From an uncultured Desulfobacterales bacterium (GTDB lineage: Bacteria; Desulfobacterota; Desulfobacteria; Desulfobacterales; G020354645): 5,482 nt of DNA. Each line of letters begins with the position of its first letter. Within the stretch, counting starts at the first letter, position 1. The stretch spans positions 1 to 5,482 of the forward strand of contig CAMYNZ010000260.1 in assembly GCA_947259865.1 (NCBI GenBank), read 5' to 3'. The notes under the pieces are model-generated. The model had not been told where the DNA came from. It saw nothing but the letters and a program-made list of their open reading frames with translations, and did no database searches. This document shows, in pieces, positions 1 to 5,352 of this stretch. A program made the position numbers and the translations under genes.

Positions 1-377
1 AAGACCCCCGGAGTATGGATCTCATTATACAAAATCTTGGCGCAACAACGATTCCCTGGCCTTACAAAACCGATTGTTGTGGGGCCAGTCAGGTGCTTTC
101 ACGTCCGGACATCGTGTCTCAGTTGGCCGGAAAGATTTTAGATATGGCCCAGCGGGTCGGTGCTCAGGCTGTGGTGGTATCCTGCCAGATGTGTCAGGCC
201 AATCTGGATATGCATCAGGAAACAATCGGAGATGACTGGGGCAAGCGTTTTTCGTTGCCGATTTATTATTTTTCCGAGCTGATCGGGCTGGCCTGCAATG
301 TAAAAGGCGTGAAGAAATGGCTTTCCCGACACATCTCGGATCCATTTCCGCTTCTACGGGAGCTAAAGCTCTTCTAA
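1..377 (+). CDS. hdrB: HdrB-like heterodisulfide reductase subunit B, C-terminal part (5' end outside window)
   Basis: The frame is open to the left edge (first whole codon at 3), so the ATG at 15 is internal and the gene begins upstream. The visible 124 or so residues form the second CCG (cysteine-rich) domain of an HdrB-type protein: TDCCGAS with paired cysteines at 75-80, then SCQMC with cysteines at 183-185 and 192-194, giving the CC-x34-CxxC half of the motif that holds a non-cubane [4Fe-4S] cluster. The tail (VKKWLSRHISDPFPLLREL) is a usual HdrB ending. In methanogens HdrB reduces the CoM-S-S-CoB disulfide; bacterial homologues act on other, mostly unknown, acceptors. It is a cytoplasmic subunit. 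The TAA stop is 3 bases before the hdrA ATG, so the two are very likely co-transcribed and translationally coupled. Family assignment is firm; the natural substrate is unknown. Confidence 0.9.
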   Translation, partial: DPRSMDLIIQNLGATTIPWPYKTDCCGASQVLSRPDIVSQLAGKILDMAQRVGAQAVVVSCQMCQANLDMHQETIGDDWGKRFSLPIYYFSELIGLACNVKGVKKWLSRHISDPFPLLRELKLF

Positions 378-380
378 TAT

Positions 381-3300
381 ATGGTATTGAGCAAAGATAA
401 CATGATTAAGCCTTTTGAAAAAATCGGATCGGTTTCTGTTATCGGAGGTGGGATCGCAGGAATACAGACCGCTTTGGATATCGCCAATTCCGGCTTTAAG
501 GTGAATCTAATAGAAGAAAAGCCAAGCCTGGGTGGCGTTATGGCTCAGCTCGACAAGACCTTTCCCACCAATGATTGCTCTTCCTGCATGATGGGACCCC
601 GGCTGGCGGAATTGGCCAACCACCCCAATATCGAAATCATGGCTTACACCGACGTTCTTGATTTGGATGGGCAGCCCGGTCATTTTCAACTGACCCTGAA
701 AAAGAAAGCCCGGGCCGTAGATCCGGAAAAATGTGTCGCCTGCAATATATGTGCTGAAAAGTGCCCGGTAAAGGTGCCGGATCCGTTCAATTTGGACTTG
801 AGTCAACGCAAAGCCATATATATTCCTTATCCTCAGGCGGTTCCCCTGGTTTACACCATTGATAAGAAACACTGTATCTATTTCAAGAAAGGAAAATGTC
901 GAGTTTGTGAAAAGGTTTGCAAAACCAAAGCGGTCGATTTCAACCAGGAAGATAAAATCGTAAAATTGGACACCGGCGCCGTGATCCTGGCCGGAGGCTT
1001 TGAGACCTTTGATGCGCGTATTAAACCCGAATATGGCTATGGACGTTGGCCCAATGTCATCACCAGCTTGGACTACGAGCGAATACTTTCGGCGGCCGGT
1101 CCATTTCAAGGCCGCATCCAGCGTATCTCCGACGGCACCCCTCCCCGGCGAATCGCCTGGATTCAATGTGTTGGGTCCCGCGACAGTCATATTGGAAAAG
1201 ATTACTGTTCTACGGTTTGCTGTATGTCCGCCACAAAACAAGCCGTGATCACCAAGGAACACGACGGCAAGATCGACACCACCATTTTTTTCATCGACAT
1301 GCGTGCCCAGGGTGAAGGGTTTGATCGTCTTTACGAGCGATCCAAAACCGAAAATAACGTTCGTTATGTTCGGTCCATGATCTCCCGGGTGATTCCCAAT
1401 CCGGAGGATGACACGTTATCTATCGCTTATGCGCCTCCGGGTCGTCCTATGCAGGACGAGGTGTTTGACCTGGTCGTTTTATCGGTTGGCCTGTGTCCGA
1501 ATCCCGCTGCCGTCCGATTAGCAGGCCGCATCGGCGTTCAATTAAATCAACATGGTTTCTGCGCATCCGATCCTTTGGATGTGGTTACCACTTCAAGACC
1601 GGGCATCTATGTTTGCGGCGGATTGCAGGGACCCAAAGATATTCCGGGTTCTGTTCAACAGGGCAGCGGTGCGGCTGCAAAGGCTACAGCACTGTTGGCC
1701 GATGTGAGAGGATCGCTGGTTGCTCCGATACCCAAGGTTGCTGAGCAAGATGTGGCCGGCCGGGAGCCCCGGATCGGTGTTTTTATTTGCCACTGCGGTA
1801 TCAATATTGCCGGTGTCGTCGACGTTAAAGCCGTTGCCGATTATGCCCGTTCCCTTGACAATGTGACCTATGCCACCGATTGTATGTTTGCCTGCTCAAC
1901 CGATCAGCAACGGGATATCAAGCAGACCATTAAAAAGTATGAACTCAATCGTGTAGTGGTGGCGGCCTGCACTCCCCGGACCCATGAACCCCTTTTCCGC
2001 AATACGTTGCGTGAAGCAGGGCTCAATCCCTACCTTTTCGAACTTGCCAATATCCGTGAACACGATTCCTGGGTTCATCAGAAGGAACCGGAACCGGCAA
2101 CGGAGAAGGCAAAAGACCTTGTTCGCATGTCGGTTTCTCGCGCCCGTCTTCTGGAGCCGCTGCAGGATACCTCTTATAAGGTGGTTCAACATGCGCTGGT
2201 CATCGGGGGCGGTCTGGCCGGACTCACCGCAGCACTCTCATGCGCCCAGCAAGGCTTCGGCGTGACATTGGTAGAACGAACAGCCGAATTGGGGGGCAAT
2301 GCCCGCGCGCTTTACTACACCGAAGATGGTGCTCAACCGGCAGCTTACCTTGAGAAACTCATTCAAGACGTTGAAAATCATTCTTTGATAACTGTACACA
2401 AAGAAGCTGAGGTAGTTTCTCTAACGGGCAGTTGCGGCAATTTTTCGACAACAATTTCCGCTGAAAACCAGACCCTAACCATCTCCCACGGTGTTGTGCT
2501 GGCAGCCACAGGCGGTGAAGAGTATAAACCATCAGACAATCTTTATGGCCAGCACCCCGCAGTAGTGACGCAAAAAGAATTTGAATCTTTGCTGGTCACG
2601 CAACCAGACAAAGCAAGCAAATTGACGCGAGTTTCCATGATTCAATGTGTCGGATCCCGCGAACCTGAAAATCCCTACTGCAGCCGGGTTTGCTGCACGG
2701 CTGCCATTAAGAACAGCTTGAAGTTAAAAGCGCTGAACCCAAAAGCTCAAATATCAGTTTTGTATCGAGACATACGTACTTTTGGATTGAGAGAAACTTA
2801 TTACACAGAGGCGCGAGGGCAGGGGGTAAGGTTTTATCGATTTGAAAGAGAACAAAAACCCCGGGTGGTATCTCAAGGCGAGACCTTACAAATTTCAGTC
2901 TTTGATACCCATTTGCAGACAGCGGTTCAACTGGAGGCCGACCTGTTGGTGTTAAGTGCGGCTATCCGTCCCTGTTCAGAAAGCAGGCGGCTTGCCGATG
3001 TATTGCGCCTTCCATTTGATGAGGATGGTTTTTTTATGGAAGCCCATCTCAAACTCAGGCCACTGGATTTTGCTGCAGCAGGCTTTTATCTTTGTGGTTT
3101 GGCCCAGGGTCCCAAATTTGCGCACGAATCCATCGTCCAGGCCCATGGCGCCGTCTCACGGGCAGTTACGGTACTTTCAAAAAAAGAGATAAAAGCCGAG
3201 GGAATGATAAATCATGTGGACGCGGGACTTTGCAGGGCCTGCGGAGAGTGCCAAAAGGCGTGCGGTTTTGAGGCGATCAAAGTCGAGGCTATCGCAGAAG

Positions 3301-3437
3301 GTCGCGAACTGGCCGTGGTAACGGCGTCTTTGTGCACGGGCTGTGGGGCCTGCAATGTGGCCTGTCCCACCGGTGCAGCATCGTTGGCCCATTTTCAGGA
3401 TGAGCAAATTAATGTGATGATAAAGGAGTCGGGGTGA
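381..3437 (+). CDS. hdrA: Double-module HdrA-like flavin/iron-sulfur electron-bifurcation subunit
   Basis: This 1018-residue protein is about 1.5 times a standard HdrA (about 650). Domains in order: FAD Rossmann fold (GGGIAG at 22-27) with the FPTNDCSSC signature (C66, C69); inserted ferredoxin part with C118, C121, C124, C128 and a second set C165, C173, C176, C180; QCVGSR and YCSTVCC (C263, C276, C280, C281); then at 465-600 the region normally found at the HdrA N-terminus (CHCGINIAG, C470, C472, C501, C505, C530); a second FAD fold (GGGLAG at 609-614) with QCVGSR and YCSRVCC (C756, C767, C771, C772) but no ferredoxin insert; and two C-terminal [4Fe-4S] motifs (C951/954/957/961 and C985/988/991/995). 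HdrA is the cytoplasmic flavin hub that bifurcates electrons between ferredoxin and HdrB. Start: ATG 381 is 3 bases after the hdrB stop; ATG 402 is a reasonable alternative, since neither has a strong ribosome-binding site. BamE of class II benzoyl-CoA reductase is a plausible relative. Confidence 0.93.
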   Translation: MVLSKDNMIKPFEKIGSVSVIGGGIAGIQTALDIANSGFKVNLIEEKPSLGGVMAQLDKTFPTNDCSSCMMGPRLAELANHPNIEIMAYTDVLDLDGQPGHFQLTLKKKARAVDPEKCVACNICAEKCPVKVPDPFNLDLSQRKAIYIPYPQAVPLVYTIDKKHCIYFKKGKCRVCEKVCKTKAVDFNQEDKIVKLDTGAVILAGGFETFDARIKPEYGYGRWPNVITSLDYERILSAAGPFQGRIQRISDGTPPRRIAWIQCVGSRDSHIGKDYCSTVCCMSATKQAVITKEHDGKIDTTIFFIDMRAQGEGFDRLYERSKTENNVRYVRSMISRVIPNPEDDTLSIAYAPPGRPMQDEVFDLVVLSVGLCPNPAAVRLAGRIGVQLNQHGFCASDPLDVVTTSRPGIYVCGGLQGPKDIPGSVQQGSGAAAKATALLADVRGSLVAPIPKVAEQDVAGREPRIGVFICHCGINIAGVVDVKAVADYARSLDNVTYATDCMFACSTDQQRDIKQTIKKYELNRVVVAACTPRTHEPLFRNTLREAGLNPYLFELANIREHDSWVHQKEPEPATEKAKDLVRMSVSRARLLEPLQDTSYKVVQHALVIGGGLAGLTAALSCAQQGFGVTLVERTAELGGNARALYYTEDGAQPAAYLEKLIQDVENHSLITVHKEAEVVSLTGSCGNFSTTISAENQTLTISHGVVLAATGGEEYKPSDNLYGQHPAVVTQKEFESLLVTQPDKASKLTRVSMIQCVGSREPENPYCSRVCCTAAIKNSLKLKALNPKAQISVLYRDIRTFGLRETYYTEARGQGVRFYRFEREQKPRVVSQGETLQISVFDTHLQTAVQLEADLLVLSAAIRPCSESRRLADVLRLPFDEDGFFMEAHLKLRPLDFAAAGFYLCGLAQGPKFAHESIVQAHGAVSRAVTVLSKKEIKAEGMINHVDAGLCRACGECQKACGFEAIKVEAIAEGRELAVVTASLCTGCGACNVACPTGAASLAHFQDEQINVMIKESG

Positions 3438-3469
3438 TCGGTTCGGGTGAGTTTGCTTACGATGAGTAA
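3422..3469 (+). other. Strong ribosome-binding site and tiny overlapping frame at the end of hdrA
   Basis: AAAGGAG at 3422-3428, inside the last codons of hdrA, lies 5 bases before a GTG at 3434 that overlaps the hdrA stop as GTGA. This is the layout expected of a translationally coupled next gene, yet the frame closes after 11 codons (VIGSGEFAYDE) at TAA 3467-3469. A second short frame, ATG 3462 to TAA 3507-3509 (MSKRLGKGFNKLWDR), overlaps it. They may be the stump of a gene that once followed directly, a leader peptide, or chance. No family is recognised. Confidence 0.25.
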
Positions 3470-3477
3470 GCGGCTCG
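3448..3477 (+). other. Stem-loop just downstream of the hdrA stop
   Basis: GCTTAC (3455-3460) and GTAAGC (3466-3471) form a perfect 6-bp stem around the loop GATGA. The stem extends outward by two T-G wobbles, a bulged T3452, then GAG (3449-3451) with CTC (3474-3476) and a final wobble T3448-G3477. It begins 10 bases after the hdrA stop. No T-run follows, so it is not a standard intrinsic terminator; it could protect or define an mRNA 3' end. It lies where operon expression could be tuned between hdrA and mvhD. Confidence 0.45.
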
Positions 3478-3514
3478 GAAAGGGATTTAACAAGCTTTGG
3501 GATAGATAACTAAT

Positions 3515-3594
3515 GTTGCGAGTTACGCGTTCCGGGTTACGGGTCTCGATTTATATTTTTTTTAACACGCAACTCGAAACTCGAAACCCGCAAC
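3515..3594 (+). repeat. Inverted array of 7-base units (GTTNCGN)
   Basis: The left arm (3515-3549) is five consecutive heptamers: GTTGCGA, GTTACGC, GTTCCGG, GTTACGG, GTCTCGA. The right arm (3564-3594) is the same pattern on the other strand, reading in reverse complement GTTGCGG, GTTTCGA, GTTTCGA, GTTGCGT, GTT. The arms are joined by an A/T-rich loop with eight Ts at 3556-3563. Arms pair at the constant GTT and CG positions, while positions 4 and 7 mostly mismatch. Neither arm encodes a recognisable protein. It looks like a dispersed intergenic repeat or small non-autonomous element, but a single copy in the window cannot show that. Confidence 0.7.
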
Positions 3595-3617
3595 AAAAAT
3601 TAGACACACCGCTTCAA

Positions 3618-3659
3618 GGTTGCTCCATGAATCAAATAGCTTTTGATTCGTAAGCGACC
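3618..3659 (+). promoter_or_regulatory. Long leader stem-loop upstream of the mvhD-like gene
   Basis: An outer 7-bp stem pairs GGTTGCT (3618-3624) with AGCGACC (3653-3659, one G-T wobble). After a small internal loop (CC against A3652), an inner 10-bp stem pairs 3627-3636 with 3642-3651, of which GAATCAAA/TTTGATTC is a perfect 8 bp. The loop is TAGCT (3637-3641). It ends 15 bases before the AAAGGA ribosome-binding site. A T-run (3667-3671) follows 7 bases later, too far for a typical terminator. An 8-codon frame, MNQIAFDS (ATG 3627 to TAA 3651-3653, AAGG at 3616-3619), lies within it. Likely role: mRNA stability, processing or attenuation; this is inference. Confidence 0.5.
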
Positions 3660-3674
3660 AGTGATATTTTTCAT

Positions 3675-3680
3675 AAAGGA
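3675..3680 (+). promoter_or_regulatory. Ribosome-binding site deciding the mvhD-like GTG start
   Basis: AAAGGA lies 7 bases before GTG 3688. This favours GTG 3688 over the upstream in-frame TTG 3643, which lies inside the leader stem-loop and would add a 15-residue extension not expected for MvhD-type proteins. Confidence 0.7.
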
Positions 3681-3687
3681 ATATTGC

Positions 3688-4113
3688 GTGTCTTCCGCTG
3701 ATCAACTAAAAATTGTGGCCTTTGTCTGTCATTGGTGTGCTTATGCCGGGGCCGATTTGGCCGGGGTGTCCCGTATGCAATATCCCCCCAATGTGCGGCT
3801 GATCCGTCTCATGTGTACCGGAAGAATTAATCATGGCTTCCTGCTGAAGGCCTTTGTGGCGGGCGCGGACGGCGTATTGGTGTCCGGTTGACACATCGGT
3901 GACTGTCATTACCTGGATGGTAACGTTAAATGTCAAAAGGTGATTGAAGAAACCTGGGAAATCCTGAGCCTACTGGGTGTGGATAAGCGACGTCTGCGGC
4001 TAAAATGGATTTCAGCCTCAGAGGGAGGCGTCTTTGCCGAGGAGATTCGTTCTTACCTCCAGGTCCTTCGGGAGCTCGGTGAAAATACGTTCAAAGAAAG
4101 ATTAGAAATATAG
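3688..4113 (+). CDS. mvhD: MvhD-like iron-sulfur subunit, probable selenoprotein (in-frame TGA read as Sec)
   Basis: Read through one in-frame TGA at 3889-3891, this is a 141-residue protein, the usual length of the MvhD / hydrogenase delta subunit family. Visible signatures: [18 protein letters not shown] (C14, C17), then [15 protein letters not shown] (C43), [21 protein letters not shown] (Sec68, C73), and [14 protein letters not shown] near the C-terminus. In the family the residue at position 68 is normally the Cys of a GCHPGDCHY motif, so TGA stands exactly where a conserved redox Cys is expected. The reading frame stays family-like on both sides to TAG 4111-4113, which argues against a pseudogene. 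MvhD carries a [2Fe-2S] cluster and passes electrons from a donor enzyme to HdrA in the cytoplasm. Sec forms are known for methanogen VhuD and are described for BamF-type proteins. An automatic caller would stop at 3891 and lose the second half. The start is GTG with AAAGGA 7 bases upstream. Confidence 0.9.
3904..3928 (+). promoter_or_regulatory. Candidate bacterial SECIS hairpin for the TGA at 3889-3891
   Basis: TTACC (3909-3913) pairs perfectly with GGTAA (3919-3923) around the loop TGGAT. The stem can be extended past an A-C mismatch by C3907-G3925, and more weakly by G3905-T3927 and T3904-A3928. The loop begins 22 bases after the TGA, and its second base is G. Known bacterial SECIS elements lie within the coding region just after UGA, with a small apical loop holding a G in its first two positions. 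The fit is good, but the stem is short and was judged by eye. Confidence 0.65.
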
Positions 4114-4160
4114 ATAGCTTCGGTTGTCCATCGGTTGGCCGGGGCCTGATAGAACAGACC

Positions 4161-5300
4161 ATGAAACTTACCGAAAAACAGATCGAATACTGCATGGAAT
4201 GCGGCGTGTGTACGGGGAGCTGTCCCGTAAGCAGTGAAATTTCCAGCTTTTCGCCCAGACAGATTATACGGCGAACCACTATGGAGCCGGATAGGAAGCT
4301 GATTCAAAGTCGGGAGATTTGGTCCTGCCTGGGTTGTGGAAGCTGCAGTCAGCGATGTCCCGTAGGAATCGATTTTAACGAATTTATCAGTTTTCAGCGG
4401 CAAGAAGCGCGCAAAGATGGCAATTTGCCCCAGGAAAGCCACCACAGTATACTCCAGCTGGTCACCGATCTTCAAACCCGAAACGTCAAACAACGTCGCA
4501 CCGCCTGGGCCTCCAAGGCGGGTTCCTTTAAAGACAGCGGGGAATATTTTTATTTTGTAGGCTGTCAGCCGTATTTTGACGTGACATTCCGGTATATGAA
4601 TCTATCGCCCCTGGATACGGGACGAAGTGTACTGAAATTGCTCAATGTGATGGGCGTGGAACCCGTGATCAGCAATGATGAGCGCTGTTGCGGTCACGAT
4701 GCACTGTGGAGCGGAAACAAAGAAGTCTTTTTGAAGTTGGCCCGCTGGAATCTGGCGGTGATAAAATCCAGTGGTGCTAAAACAGTTCTTTTCAGCTGTC
4801 CGGAAGGTTATTTTACCTTTAAAAATCAATACCCGAAATATTTCGGAGAACTCCCATTTGAAGTGTTGCATCTGACGGAGTTTTTGGCACGCGAACTACC
4901 GAAAATAAACCTCTCCTTTAATTCGGCTTCCGACGCCACGGTTACCTATCATGATCCCTGCCGGCTGGGGCGTTTGGCAGGGATTTATGAAGCTCCCCGT
5001 CAACTCTTAGAGCTTATCCCGGATATCCGGCTGGTGGAAATGGAGCGTAATCGGGAAAATGCACTTTGTTGCGGAACCAGTGCCTGGATGGAATGTTCGA
5101 ATTGTTCAAAAGCCATTCAGAACACGCGGCTGCTGGAAGCCATGCAGACCGGTGCCCAAACGCTTGTTACCACGTGTCCCAAATGCCAGATTCATTTCCA
5201 GTGTGCCCAGAGCGGTTCAGAATCGGATTTTACGGTGGCCGATCTTTATACCTATTTGTATAAACATCTGGATGATGGTAGGGCGGTCAGCACTTTATAA
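4161..5300 (+). CDS. hdrD: HdrD-like protein: fused HdrC-type dicluster ferredoxin and HdrB-type CCG domains
   Basis: The 379-residue protein starts with two [4Fe-4S] motifs of HdrC type, CMECGVCTGSCP (C11, C14, C17, C21) and CLGCGSCSQRCP (C56, C59, C62, C66). Two CCG domains of HdrB type follow: C135, C176-C177, C213, and C267, C303-C304, C339, C342. The second is complete (C-x35-CC-x34-CxxC). The first ends CPEG rather than CxxC, so its fifth cysteine is missing (Gly216, codon GGT at 4806-4808). No signal peptide or membrane segment is visible, so it is probably cytoplasmic. HdrD in Methanosarcina has the same HdrC-HdrB fusion; BamD is another HdrD-like protein. It lies 47 bases after the mvhD-like stop, likely in the same operon. 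Likely role: taking electrons from HdrA/MvhD to a disulfide or another acceptor. The start ATG 4161 has only a weak ribosome-binding site, but no better in-frame start is seen. Family assignment is strong; substrate unknown. Confidence 0.88.
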   Translation: MKLTEKQIEYCMECGVCTGSCPVSSEISSFSPRQIIRRTTMEPDRKLIQSREIWSCLGCGSCSQRCPVGIDFNEFISFQRQEARKDGNLPQESHHSILQLVTDLQTRNVKQRRTAWASKAGSFKDSGEYFYFVGCQPYFDVTFRYMNLSPLDTGRSVLKLLNVMGVEPVISNDERCCGHDALWSGNKEVFLKLARWNLAVIKSSGAKTVLFSCPEGYFTFKNQYPKYFGELPFEVLHLTEFLARELPKINLSFNSASDATVTYHDPCRLGRLAGIYEAPRQLLELIPDIRLVEMERNRENALCCGTSAWMECSNCSKAIQNTRLLEAMQTGAQTLVTTCPKCQIHFQCAQSGSESDFTVADLYTYLYKHLDDGRAVSTL

Positions 5301-5321
5301 CAGGCACCAGCGCTGGTACTG
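5301..5321 (+). other. Short stem-loop directly after the hdrD-like stop, with a 12-base palindrome
   Basis: ACCAGCGCTGGT (5306-5317) is a perfect palindrome. With CAG (5301-5303) and CTG (5319-5321) it can fold as a 7-bp interrupted stem. It starts at the base after the TAA stop and lies between two converging genes. No T-run follows in either direction, so it is at best a weak transcription end or mRNA-protecting structure. Confidence 0.3.
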
Positions 5322-5352
5322 ATATTGGCTCGAATCCGCGAGGGGGATATAA

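Noticed and set aside
360..371. GAGCT/AGCTC inverted repeat at the hdrB-hdrA junction
   Set aside because: The central gap is only two bases and the arms five, too small to form a useful hairpin; it lies inside hdrB codons.
507..1262. Long open frame of 251 codons on the - strand within hdrA
   Set aside because: It lies wholly inside the strongly conserved HdrA coding sequence, shows no recognisable domain, and is explained by the codon pattern of the opposite strand.
3515..3594. Heptamer array as CRISPR array, intrinsic terminator or insertion sequence
   Set aside because: There are no spacers between units, the T-run is in the loop rather than after the stem, and there is no transposase frame or flanking target duplication visible.
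3643..3680. Possible sigma-70 promoter (TTGATT ... TATTTT) in front of the mvhD-like gene
   Set aside because: Both boxes are weak matches, the -35 lies inside the stem-loop, and the predicted start near 3677 would cut off the AAAGGA ribosome-binding site.
3889..3891. In-frame TGA taken as proof of a broken mvhD pseudogene or of two split genes
   Set aside because: It replaces exactly a conserved cysteine, the frame is otherwise intact with family motifs on both sides, and a suitable hairpin follows. No start codon with a ribosome-binding site is seen for a separate second half.
5306..5317. ACCAGCGCTGGT palindrome as an operator
   Set aside because: A single 12-base palindrome between two converging stops is not where a promoter operator is expected; no promoter is visible nearby.
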